64,000 nt of DNA from Pseudomonadota bacterium (GTDB lineage: Bacteria > Pseudomonadota > Alphaproteobacteria > Reyranellales > Reyranellaceae): assembly GCA_018242505.1 (NCBI GenBank), contig JAFEBU010000065.1, positions 1 to 64,000 on the forward strand, written 5' to 3'. Position 1 is the first letter of the stretch; each line of letters begins with the position of its first letter. The notes under the pieces are model-generated. The model had not been told where the DNA came from. It saw nothing but the letters and a program-made list of their open reading frames with translations, and did no database searches. This document shows, in pieces, positions 1 to 7,840 of this stretch. Both the position numbers and the translations under genes were made by a program.

Positions 1-1345
1 AATTCACCCACGGCTCGGTCGCGAGCGTCGGATCCCTGTTCTGCGGCACACAATAGCGATAGCCCTTGCGGTCCATGCGATTGAGCAGCCGGCAGACATA
101 TTCGCAGACGAGATCGGCTTTCAGCGTCCATGAGGCGTTGGTGTAGCCGAACACGGAAGCGAGATTCGGCACATCCGAATACATCATACCTTTGTAGATG
201 AAGGTCCGCGATGGCTCGACAGGCCGGCCGTCGACCGTGAGCTTGACGCCGCCCAGCGGGATCAGCACCAGCCCCGTCGCCGTGACGATCAGATCCGCCG
301 GCAACTCGGCGCCCGATTTCAGTTTGAGGCCCGTTTCCGTGAAGGTCTCGATGTGGTCGGTAGCGACCGAGACCTTGCCCTGGCGGATGGCACGGAAGAA
401 GTCGGCGTCAGGCACCAGGCAAAGCCGCTGGTCCCAGGGATTGTAGCGCGGCGTGAAGTGCGTGGTGACATCGTAGTCCGGCCCCAGCGCCTTGCGCACG
501 CCGCCAATCAGCAGACGCTTCACCTTCTCCGGCTGGCGCTTGCACATTTGATAGACGTACATGCCGTAGAGGACGTTGCGCCAGCGCGTGATTGAATAGG
601 CGAGCTTGAGCGGCAAACGCTGGCGCATCCTGGTGGCGAAGGGGTCCTTCGATGGGCGCATCGCCATGTAGGTGGGCGAGCGTTGCAGCATGGTGACGTG
701 CGCCGCACCGGAATCGGCCATCGCCGGCACCAGCGTGACCGCCGTGGCGCCGCTGCCGATCACCACCACGCGCTTGCCTGCATAGTCGATGTCGTCGGTC
801 CATTTCTGCGGATGGACGATGCGGCCCTTGAAACGGTCCATGCCCGGGAAATCCGGCAGGTAGCCGCCGGCATAGTCGTAATAGCCGCTGCACATCCAGA
901 GGAAGTTGCAGCTCAACCTCCGCCGTTCGCGCTGCGGCCCGCATTCGACCTCAACGATCCAGCGCGCCTCAGGCGTCGACCAGGAAGCAGCAACGACACG
1001 ATGCTCGTAACGGATCCTGGCATCGATGCCGTGATCGCTCGCGACCTCGCGGATGTACTTCAGGATTGCCGGCCCGTCAGCGATCGCCTTGGCGTCCTTC
1101 CACGGCCGGAACCGGTAGCCGAGCGTATACATGTCCGAATCCGAGCGTATGCCGGGATAGCGGAAGAGATCCCACGTGCCGCCGCTCGCTGCCCGGCCCT
1201 CCAGGATGGCGTAGCTCTTGTGCGGGCATTCCTTCTGGAGATGCCAGGCAGCGCCGATGCCGGACAGGCCCGCGCCCACGATCAGGACGTCGAAATACTC
1301 CACCACGGTGGCTGCGGCGGAAACTCGATTCAGGACTGTATCCAT
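1..1345 (-). CDS. Flavin-containing monooxygenase (partial, C-terminus outside window)
   Basis: FAD/NADPH-dependent monooxygenase of the FMO/Baeyer-Villiger class; 448 codons are visible and the gene runs off the left edge. The FAD Rossmann motif GAGLSG is at residues 24-29, and a second dinucleotide motif GSGATA is at about 197-202 (NADPH). Between them, F-x-G-x3-H-x3-W at 172-182 matches the Baeyer-Villiger fingerprint, except that the residue after Trp is Thr rather than Pro or Asp. The start ATG overlaps the stop of the upstream isocitrate-lyase-family gene by one base (TGATG), so the two are probably translationally coupled. The substrate cannot be read from sequence; ketones, steroids or an N/S atom are all possible. 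Confidence 0.85.
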   Translation of the reverse strand, partial: MDTVLNRVSAAATVVEYFDVLIVGAGLSGIGAAWHLQKECPHKSYAILEGRAASGGTWDLFRYPGIRSDSDMYTLGYRFRPWKDAKAIADGPAILKYIREVASDHGIDARIRYEHRVVAASWSTPEARWIVEVECGPQRERRRLSCNFLWMCSGYYDYAGGYLPDFPGMDRFKGRIVHPQKWTDDIDYAGKRVVVIGSGATAVTLVPAMADSGAAHVTMLQRSPTYMAMRPSKDPFATRMRQRLPLKLAYSITRWRNVLYGMYVYQMCKRQPEKVKRLLIGGVRKALGPDYDVTTHFTPRYNPWDQRLCLVPDADFFRAIRQGKVSVATDHIETFTETGLKLKSGAELPADLIVTATGLVLIPLGGVKLTVDGRPVEPSRTFIYKGMMYSDVPNLASVFGYTNASWTLKADLVCEYVCRLLNRMDRKGYRYCVPQNRDPTLATEPWVN

Positions 1346-2169
1346 CACTCCTTCATGAACGCGTTCAGGTCCGGTGTCGAGACCGACTTGTCGAGAAAGC
1401 CGAAGGTTCCCTGCTCCTTCACTTCCTTGGCTGCGTCCAGGAGCCCGGTCATCGCCGCACGGTACAACGACGTGGCGAGGCTGATGCGCTTCACGCCGGC
1501 GACTTCGAGCTCGGCTTTCGAGAACGACTTTCCCTTGATGCCGACCATGAAGTTGAACGGCCTCTTCAAGGAACCGCAGACCTTCTTCACCGCCGCGAGA
1601 TCGGGCAGGCCGGGTGCGAACAGGACATCGGCGCCCGCTGCCTCGTAGGCCTGCAGCCGCTTGATCACGTCGTCGAGGTCCGGCCGTCCGCGCAGGAAGC
1701 CCTCGGCGCGCGCTGTCAGGACGAAGGGGATGGACAGCGAACGGGCTGCCTGCACCGCCGCCTTCACCCGTACCGCTGCAGTATCGAGATCATAGAGAGG
1801 TGCGTCCTTGCCGCCGGTCGCATCCTCGATCGAGCCCCCGACGAGGCCGACCGCGGCGGCCTGCCGTATCGTCTCGGCTGTAGCGTCCGGGCTGTCCCCG
1901 AAGCCCTTTTCGAGATCGGCCGCCACCGGAAGGTCGGTCGCGTCGACGATCATCCTGGCGTTGGCGAGCGACTCCTCGCGCGTCACCTTGCCGTCGCGCT
2001 TGCCGAGCACCCCGGCCTTGGCGCCGCTCGATGTCGCCAGCGCCTCGAAGCCAAGCCCTTGCAACAGGCGGGCGGAGCCGCCGTCCCAGGGATTGGGGAT
2101 CACGAAAGCACCCGGCCTTTCATGCAGGGCACGGAACTTCGCGGCCTTGTCGGCCTGACTCACTGCCAT
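1345..2169 (-). CDS. Isocitrate lyase/PEP mutase family protein
   Basis: A 274-residue alpha/beta barrel enzyme of the PEP mutase/isocitrate lyase superfamily, which forms or breaks C-C or C-P bonds next to a carboxylate using Mg2+. Candidate metal ligands are D85 and E87 in DLEKGFG and E115 in SIEDATG. The catalytic-loop Cys of true isocitrate and methylisocitrate lyases is absent, so it is neither of those. The start was set at ATG 2169, which has a GGGAG ribosome site; an upstream in-frame extension reads like non-coding sequence. It sits 20 bases after the GFA gene and is coupled to the monooxygenase. Oxaloacetate decarboxylase-like or phosphonate-related activity are alternatives; the substrate is unknown. 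Confidence 0.85.
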   Translation of the reverse strand: MAVSQADKAAKFRALHERPGAFVIPNPWDGGSARLLQGLGFEALATSSGAKAGVLGKRDGKVTREESLANARMIVDATDLPVAADLEKGFGDSPDATAETIRQAAAVGLVGGSIEDATGGKDAPLYDLDTAAVRVKAAVQAARSLSIPFVLTARAEGFLRGRPDLDDVIKRLQAYEAAGADVLFAPGLPDLAAVKKVCGSLKRPFNFMVGIKGKSFSKAELEVAGVKRISLATSLYRAAMTGLLDAAKEVKEQGTFGFLDKSVSTPDLNAFMKE

Positions 2170-2189
2170 GACGATACTCCCAGAATGCC

Positions 2190-2546
2190 CTAGAGGCTGC
2201 GGCCGTCGTACTGGCGCGGCGCAAGCTTTCCGACATCGACGCCTTCGAGGCAACGCAGGTTGATGCCGACGGTTGACGTGCCGTCAGGTGCAGTCCCTTC
2301 GGCAAAGCACTCGATGCCGCACTGCCGGCACATTCGATGATGCAGCCGCTTCTTGCCGAACTGATAATCGCCCAAGGCCTCGGCGCCGGACTTGAGAGTC
2401 ATCTTGGTCCTGGGCGCAAACGCCCAGACCGCACCGAGCTTGGTGCAGATCGAACAATTGCACTGCAACGCCTGGTCGAGGTCGAGGTCGGCCGCGAACG
2501 AGACAGCCTGGCAGTGACAGCTTCCGGTGTAGGTTTGCGTGCTCAT
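2190..2546 (-). CDS. GFA (CENP-V/GFA) family zinc protein
   Basis: A 118-residue protein of the glutathione-dependent formaldehyde-activating family fold. Cys clusters for the two zinc sites are visible: CHC near residue 10, CNCSIC near 30, and CRQC near 74. Members are typically 110-150 residues. The family is named after Gfa, but most small homologues have no demonstrated reaction, so a general thiol/zinc role is as far as the sequence goes. It is the first gene of a three-gene minus-strand set with the PEP-mutase-family enzyme and the flavin monooxygenase. Confidence 0.85.
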   Translation of the reverse strand: MSTQTYTGSCHCQAVSFAADLDLDQALQCNCSICTKLGAVWAFAPRTKMTLKSGAEALGDYQFGKKRLHHRMCRQCGIECFAEGTAPDGTSTVGINLRCLEGVDVGKLAPRQYDGRSL

Positions 2547-2565
2547 GGCACGAAGCCTACCACCT

Positions 2566-3828
2566 TCAGGTGACGAGGTTCAGCCCCAGATCGAACGCAT
2601 CGAAGTTGCGCCAGCGGCGGGACGGTATGCCTGGCGCCAGCGTCCTGTTGCAGATCAACGGCACCTTCTGCTCGGAGACACCGCCATGGCTGCGCAACGG
2701 CTCGGTCAATCCTGACAGATCATGCCGCGACGCCGATGTGCCCAGCACCTTCTGCCGCGTCGCGATGACCACGAGATCGCCCAGCCGGTCCGCCGGCAAC
2801 TCAAAGCGCGCGGCGGCTTCCTGCCTGGTCAATGCAGCCTCGATCCCCGGCAAATCCCGCAGCTTCTTCGCCATCTCCTCCGCCGATGCGCTCTCGGGGA
2901 GATAGACGACGGCAAACGAGCCGAGCGCGCCATGATGCACGACATAGGGATCGGTGATCGGCAGGATCACGCGCGCCTTGGCCGCGCCGAGCCAATCGTC
3001 GAACAAATCCTGCAGGTAGAGAACGTCAGGTCGACCAGCCGCATCGTGCTTGTCGTTCATGCCATGGTCGGCCGTGAGAACGATCGTGCATCCCAGCGCG
3101 TCGAGCCGTGCGAGGTAGCCGTCCATCATGGCGTAGAAATCATTGGCTGCGGCGCTGCCGGGAGCGTGCTTGTGCTGGATATAGTCCGTGGTCGAGAGGT
3201 ACATGATCTCGGGCCGGTCGCGTTCCATCAGCCTGACGCCGGCGGCAAAGACGAAAGCCGACAGGGCGGCGCTATAGACGTCCGGCACCGGCAGGCCGAC
3301 CAGCTCCGGCACGTCGGCAATGCCGTTCTCGCCGAGCGTCGCCTGATCCGCCTTCTCCGACGAGAAGCTGCACGCCTTGCCGGGCCCCAAGGCGAGCCCC
3401 TTGCCCAGCAGGCCGCGCAGCTTGTCCTTTGCGGTGATCACGGCAATCCGGCAGCCGGCGCGCTGAAATGCCGGAAACAACGTCTCGACCCGCAGGAACT
3501 TCGGGTCGTTCATCATCACCTCGCGGCCGGTTTCGGGATCGAGGAAATAGTTGCCGCAAATACCGTGCACGGCCGGCGGCTGGCCGGTGACGATCGAAAG
3601 GTTGTTGGGATTGGTGAAGGACGGCACGACGCAATCGGCAATCAGGCTGGTGCCCGTTTCGAGGACCTTGCCGAACCACGGCGCCCGCCCCATTTCGATA
3701 GCGCGCTCGATGTAGCCCGGCTCCGAGCCGTCGATACAAATGACGACAGTGGGCTGTCGAGGCAGGCGATAGCGCCGGCCGTTCACATCCACTTCGCCGT
3801 CGATCGCACGTGCACTGTCTGGAGACAT
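2566..3828 (-). CDS. phnA: Phosphonoacetate hydrolase
   Basis: Alkaline-phosphatase-superfamily enzyme that hydrolyses phosphonoacetate to acetate and phosphate using two zinc ions. The 420-residue product shows D33, the nucleophile region SFTNPNN with T72, TTDY followed by H (metal), TADHG (Asp-His pair) and a C-terminal SHGG His; together these match the PhnA arrangement. Start ATG 3828 has AAAGGG upstream; a much longer upstream extension is open but reads as non-coding and would run through the divergent promoter. It is divergent from a Na/Pi symporter whose upstream region has a PhoB-like box, which fits a role in scavenging phosphorus. No other phosphonate-pathway gene (phnW, phnY, phnX) is in the window. 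Confidence 0.85.
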   Translation of the reverse strand: MSPDSARAIDGEVDVNGRRYRLPRQPTVVICIDGSEPGYIERAIEMGRAPWFGKVLETGTSLIADCVVPSFTNPNNLSIVTGQPPAVHGICGNYFLDPETGREVMMNDPKFLRVETLFPAFQRAGCRIAVITAKDKLRGLLGKGLALGPGKACSFSSEKADQATLGENGIADVPELVGLPVPDVYSAALSAFVFAAGVRLMERDRPEIMYLSTTDYIQHKHAPGSAAANDFYAMMDGYLARLDALGCTIVLTADHGMNDKHDAAGRPDVLYLQDLFDDWLGAAKARVILPITDPYVVHHGALGSFAVVYLPESASAEEMAKKLRDLPGIEAALTRQEAAARFELPADRLGDLVVIATRQKVLGTSASRHDLSGLTEPLRSHGGVSEQKVPLICNRTLAPGIPSRRWRNFDAFDLGLNLVT

Positions 3829-3899
3829 GCGGACCCTTTCGCGTTGTCGGCTCGATGATCGGCGCATGCGGAGATGACGTCCAGCACGCCCGGACGAGA

Positions 3900-3917
3900 C
3901 TGTCAAAAAACTTTCAT
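3900..3917 (+). promoter_or_regulatory. Putative PhoB (Pho) box
   Basis: CTGTCAA, AAAA, CTTTCAT: two 7-mers in direct repeat with 4-base spacing. Each 7-mer matches the CTGTCAT half-site at 6 of 7 positions, and the spacing is that of the classical Pho box. It ends 32 bases before the Na/Pi cotransporter start and lies in the 121-base divergent region shared with phosphonoacetate hydrolase. Both flanking genes handle phosphate, which strengthens the call. Confidence 0.6.
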
Positions 3918-3949
3918 CATCCGCTTTCGAGGCGTAGGTTGCCCACACT

Positions 3950-5626
3950 ATGCATGGCGTTGACACGATCCTGAATATCCTTGGCAGCGTGACCCTGCTG
4001 CTATGGGGCGTTCGCATGGTGCGGACCGGGTTGACGCGAGCCTTCGGCGCGACGCTGCGCCGGGCGATCGGCGCCTGCTCGCGCAACCGCTTCACCGCCT
4101 TCATGGGCGGCCTCGGGCTGACCGGCCTGCTGCAGTCGAGTACGGCGACGGCCCTGCTGCTGGCATCCTTCGCCGGGCGCGGGCTGATCTCGCTGCCGAT
4201 CGCGCTGGCGGTGATGCTCGGCGCCAATGTCGGGACAACGCTCACCTCCCAGGTCCTTTCGTTCGACCTCGGCTGGCTGTCGCCGCTCCTGATCGCGGCC
4301 GGCGTCATCTCTTTCATGACGATCGACGGCAACAAGCCGCATCACCTCGGCCGGGTCGGCATCGGTCTCGGCCTGATGCTGCTGTCGCTGAAGCTGCTCA
4401 CCACCGCCATCGAGCCGCTCAGGACCTCGCCCTCCTTCATTGCAGCGCTTGCCGGCATGCAGGATGAATATGTGATCGCGGCCATCCTGGCGACGGTGGC
4501 GACATGGTTCATCCACTCCAGCCTGTCGGCGGTGCTGCTGGTGATGTCCTTTGCCGCCAGCGGCATCATCAGCCCGCCGCTGGCGCTCGCCATGGTCGTT
4601 GGCGCCAACGTGGGCGGTGCGCTGGCGCCCTACATGGACCAGTCGGCAACCGACATCGACGCCCGCCGCGTGCCCCTGGCCAATTTGATCTCGCGCCTGG
4701 TGATCGGCATCGCCTTCCTGCCGTTCCTCGCGCCAATCGCGCATTGGCTGGCCTTGCTGGAGCCCTCCGCGGCCCGCGTCGCCGTCAACTTCCATTCCGT
4801 CTTCAGCATCGTGGCGGCGGTCGTCTTCCTGCCGCTGATCGAGCCGGTCGCCAGCCTCTGCCGTCGCCTGCTGCCGGCAAAGCCCGTGGTCGACGATCCC
4901 GGCAAGCCGCGCCATCTCGACCCGAATGTGCTCGACACGCCGGCCGAGGCGCTGGCCTGCGCGATGCGTGAGACGCTGGCGCTGGGCGATCGGGTGGCCG
5001 ACATGCTGCGCCAGTCGATCGATGTATTCGAGCATTCCGACCCCAAGGCGGTTCGCGCCATCGAGCATGCCGACAATGCAGTCGATCGTCTCTACGAGGC
5101 GATCAAGCTCTACCTGATCCAGACCTCCCGCACCGACCTCAGCGAGGAGGAAGGGCAGCGCTATGTCGAGATCCTGACCTTCACCACCAATCTCGAGCAT
5201 ATCGGCGACATCATCGACAAGAACCTGATGGAGCTCGCGGCCAAGAAGATCAAGAACCGGTACGCCTTCTCGACCGAGGGCCTGGCGGAGCTCAAGGCCT
5301 TCCACGCCCGCATATCGGAAAACCTGAGGCTGGCCCTCAACGTCTTCACCACCCGCGACATTGCGCTGGCGCGACGTCTGGTCGCCGAGAAGACCGCTAT
5401 TCGCGAAGCCGAGAGCAAGGCCGCCGACAGCCATTTCGCCCGTCTCCGCGAGGGCCGGCCCGAATCGATCGAGACCAGCTCGATCCACATGGATGTGATC
5501 CGCGACCTGAAGCGGATCAATGGCCACCTGACCTCCGTCGCCTACCCCATCCTCGAGGCCGTCGGTGAACTGGCCGACACGCGACTCAAAGTCCAGCCCC
5601 TGCGCGACGCCCACGCCGGACCTTGA
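3950..5626 (+). CDS. Na/Pi cotransporter family protein with C-terminal PhoU-like domain
   Basis: A 558-residue inner-membrane protein. The N-terminal ~310 residues hold two inverted Na/Pi-cotransporter repeats, each with a GANVG loop; the first has the QSSTAT signature and the second has the weaker HSSLSA, so the second Gln is lost. Residues ~330-550 form a helical PhoU-like domain (repeats starting around ACAMRETLALGD and LKAFHARISEN). Bacterial members import phosphate with sodium or act as phosphate regulators. It is preceded by a PhoB-like box and faces phosphonoacetate hydrolase. The first ATG is used because the first helix starts right after it, although no strong Shine-Dalgarno is seen. 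Confidence 0.88.
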   Translation: MHGVDTILNILGSVTLLLWGVRMVRTGLTRAFGATLRRAIGACSRNRFTAFMGGLGLTGLLQSSTATALLLASFAGRGLISLPIALAVMLGANVGTTLTSQVLSFDLGWLSPLLIAAGVISFMTIDGNKPHHLGRVGIGLGLMLLSLKLLTTAIEPLRTSPSFIAALAGMQDEYVIAAILATVATWFIHSSLSAVLLVMSFAASGIISPPLALAMVVGANVGGALAPYMDQSATDIDARRVPLANLISRLVIGIAFLPFLAPIAHWLALLEPSAARVAVNFHSVFSIVAAVVFLPLIEPVASLCRRLLPAKPVVDDPGKPRHLDPNVLDTPAEALACAMRETLALGDRVADMLRQSIDVFEHSDPKAVRAIEHADNAVDRLYEAIKLYLIQTSRTDLSEEEGQRYVEILTFTTNLEHIGDIIDKNLMELAAKKIKNRYAFSTEGLAELKAFHARISENLRLALNVFTTRDIALARRLVAEKTAIREAESKAADSHFARLREGRPESIETSSIHMDVIRDLKRINGHLTSVAYPILEAVGELADTRLKVQPLRDAHAGP

Positions 5627-5696
5627 CGCGGAAGCCTCGGAACCCGGGGCCTTCGTCTCGTTGCCATTCCAGGGCCAAGCCGCCTAAGGTCGGTCC

Positions 5697-6890
5697 GTGG
5701 CGGCAACGACTTCGACCTTGCGTGCACGCGTCCATGCAACGCTGCGGCATTCCGACGACAGCCCAGGCGGCCGGCGTTGGCGCGCTTTCCATCTCTTCGT
5801 GCTGGGTGCGGGCTTGCTCGCGGTCGCGATATCATCGGTCGAGAACCTGCCTGACTTCATCGACTGGCTGCTGGCCGCGATCATTGCGCTCGTGGCCGCG
5901 GTCTTCCTGGTCGAATACGCGCTGAGACTGTGGTCTGCCCCGGAATCGCCGCGCTACGGAGGCCTGTCCGAAGGACGTGCCAGGCTGAAATGGGCCCTTT
6001 CCGCCACCGGCCTGATCGGACTCCTGGCTATCGTTCCTGCCTTCGCCATCACAACGCGCACCGTCAGCGCAGACAGCGACCTTGCCGCCATCTTCTGCAT
6101 CCTCTGGATCCTGAAGCTCGGTGTCCACGCGCCGGCAATGGGCACCCTCGCCAGGGTCATTTCCAACGAACGCGCGACGCTTTCGAGCGTGCTGATCGTC
6201 TTCATCATCGTGCTCGTGGCGGCGGCAACAGCGACGCATCTCTTCGAGCGCGACGGCCAGCCCAAGCTGTTCGGCAGCCTTCCCGCCTCCCTCTGGTGGG
6301 CCGTGGTGACATTGACCACGACCGGCTACGGCGATGTCGTGCCCCATACGGTGGGCGGCAAGATGGTGGGGGCAGTCGTCATGGTGAGCGGGATCCTGGT
6401 GCTGGCCCTGATGACCGGTATCCTCGCCACTGGGTTCGCCGAAGAGGAGCGCCGGCGCGAGTACCTGCGGGTGTGGGGACAGGTGGTCAAGGTGCCGATG
6501 TTCACCGAACTCGGCACCGTCACCCTGTCGGAGATTGTGGGCAAGCTCCGGGTCCGTCACTATCCGCCGCGCTTCGTCGTCGTGCGCCGCGACGAACCCG
6601 GCGATTCGATGTTCTTCATCGCCGATGGCGAGGTCGAGGTGCGCTTGCCGCGTGAGCCGGTACGCCTTGGCCAGGGCGGATTCTTCGGCGAAATGGCGCT
6701 GCTTGACCGCCTCCCCCGCAGCGCCACCATCGTCACTACCCAGCCGACGACCTTGCTCGTCCTCTACGCCAGCGACTTCTACGATGTCGCCGCCCACATC
6801 CCCTCCCTCGTCGCTGCGGTGGAAAAGGAAGCGCGCCGCCGTCGTCAGGAGAATGAGGGGAGCCGCGCGATACCGAGCGACGGCGAATGA
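5697..6890 (+). CDS. Cyclic-nucleotide-gated potassium channel (MlotiK1-like)
   Basis: A 397-residue six-helix channel subunit with a C-terminal cyclic-nucleotide-binding domain. The K+ selectivity filter TTTGYGD is at residues 207-213, after the pore-helix WW pair. The S4 region lacks the Arg ladder of voltage sensors, as in the Mesorhizobium MlotiK1 channel. The binding domain spans ~285-375 and includes a phosphate-binding-cassette region FFGEMALLDRLPRSA. Start GTG 5697 is preceded by TAAGG. It sits 70 bases after the Na/Pi gene, and its stop overlaps the next start as ATGA, so it is coupled to the amidinotransferase-fold gene. Confidence 0.9.
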   Translation: MAATTSTLRARVHATLRHSDDSPGGRRWRAFHLFVLGAGLLAVAISSVENLPDFIDWLLAAIIALVAAVFLVEYALRLWSAPESPRYGGLSEGRARLKWALSATGLIGLLAIVPAFAITTRTVSADSDLAAIFCILWILKLGVHAPAMGTLARVISNERATLSSVLIVFIIVLVAAATATHLFERDGQPKLFGSLPASLWWAVVTLTTTGYGDVVPHTVGGKMVGAVVMVSGILVLALMTGILATGFAEEERRREYLRVWGQVVKVPMFTELGTVTLSEIVGKLRVRHYPPRFVVVRRDEPGDSMFFIADGEVEVRLPREPVRLGQGGFFGEMALLDRLPRSATIVTTQPTTLLVLYASDFYDVAAHIPSLVAAVEKEARRRRQENEGSRAIPSDGE

Positions 6891-7840
6891 CACCAACCGG
6901 CGTGCACGACGAATGGAGCCGGCTGCGCGAGGCGATCGTCGGCATCGCCCCGGCGGACGAGATCGTGGTGTCCTACGAGGAATCGCAACGTTGGCTCCTG
7001 CCGGATGCTGCCGCGTTCTGTCGGACTCACAGCGGCCGTCGCCTGATCGAGATCGATGCGGTGCGTGCCCGGCGGATCGAGACCCAGATCGATGGCCTGG
7101 CGAAGTTGCTGGAACACGAGGGCGTCACCATTCGGAGGCCCGAACGGCTGCACGATGCCGAGCGATGCTTTCTGGCACCCAATGGCGAAGGAGGGCAGCT
7201 TTTCGCGCGCGGCCCGATGATCGTCGTCGGCAACCATGTCATCGACGCCTCCCTGCGCCTGCAGTGCCGCCAGCGCGAGCGCTTCGGCCTGCGCCCCCAC
7301 CTCAAGCGGCTGATCGCCGGCGGCGCATCCTGGTCAAGCGTGCCGTTGGGCTCGCCCTCGGCCGTCGATGGTCCCTTTCTCGAAGGAGGTGATGTCCTCC
7401 TGAACGGCCGAGAGATCTATGTCGGCATGTCGGGTTGCGCCACCGACATGGCAGGCGTCGATTGGCTGCAGGCGCTGCTGGGCGAGAACCATCGCGTGAT
7501 CCCGGTCGCCCTGCGATCGAATGTCCTGCATCTCGATTGCGCGCTTGGCCTCGTCAGGCCGGGATTGCTGGTCTTTTGCCCCGAACGGTTGATCGACGGA
7601 TTGCCGATGTCCTTGCGCACCTGGGACAAGATCGCGCTGTCGGTTGCCGAGGCCGAAAAGCTCCAGACGAATGTCCTCGTGCTCGAGGAAGGCCGCGTGA
7701 TCGTCGAGTCCGCGAACGAACGGCTGGCCGAGGAACTGCGGCGGCGGCGCGTCGAGACGATCCCTTTCCCGTTCGACGGGCCGATCGGCCTGGGCGGCGG
7801 CTTGCGTTCGGCCTATCAGGCGTTGCGACGCGAAGGTTAA
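6887..7840 (+). CDS. Amidinotransferase/arginine-deiminase-fold protein lacking the catalytic Cys
   Basis: A 317-residue protein of the guanidine-group-modifying superfamily. EGGD (166-169) and HLD (215-217) are the conserved substrate and His positions. The C-terminal motif that normally reads GGG-x-x-C is GGGLRS here, with S308 in place of the nucleophilic Cys. The upstream Arg-Asp position also reads ARG (108-109), so the catalytic Asp looks lost. It may therefore be a pseudoenzyme, a guanidine-compound sensor, or an enzyme using another mechanism. It is translationally coupled (ATGA) to the CNG channel, suggesting a joint role. Its stop overlaps the stop of the convergent glycosyltransferase within TTAA. 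Confidence 0.75.
   Translation: MTPTGVHDEWSRLREAIVGIAPADEIVVSYEESQRWLLPDAAAFCRTHSGRRLIEIDAVRARRIETQIDGLAKLLEHEGVTIRRPERLHDAERCFLAPNGEGGQLFARGPMIVVGNHVIDASLRLQCRQRERFGLRPHLKRLIAGGASWSSVPLGSPSAVDGPFLEGGDVLLNGREIYVGMSGCATDMAGVDWLQALLGENHRVIPVALRSNVLHLDCALGLVRPGLLVFCPERLIDGLPMSLRTWDKIALSVAEAEKLQTNVLVLEEGRVIVESANERLAEELRRRRVETIPFPFDGPIGLGGGLRSAYQALRREG

Noticed and set aside
1345..2169. Isocitrate or methylisocitrate lyase
   Set aside because: The catalytic-loop Cys motif is absent, so only the superfamily can be claimed.
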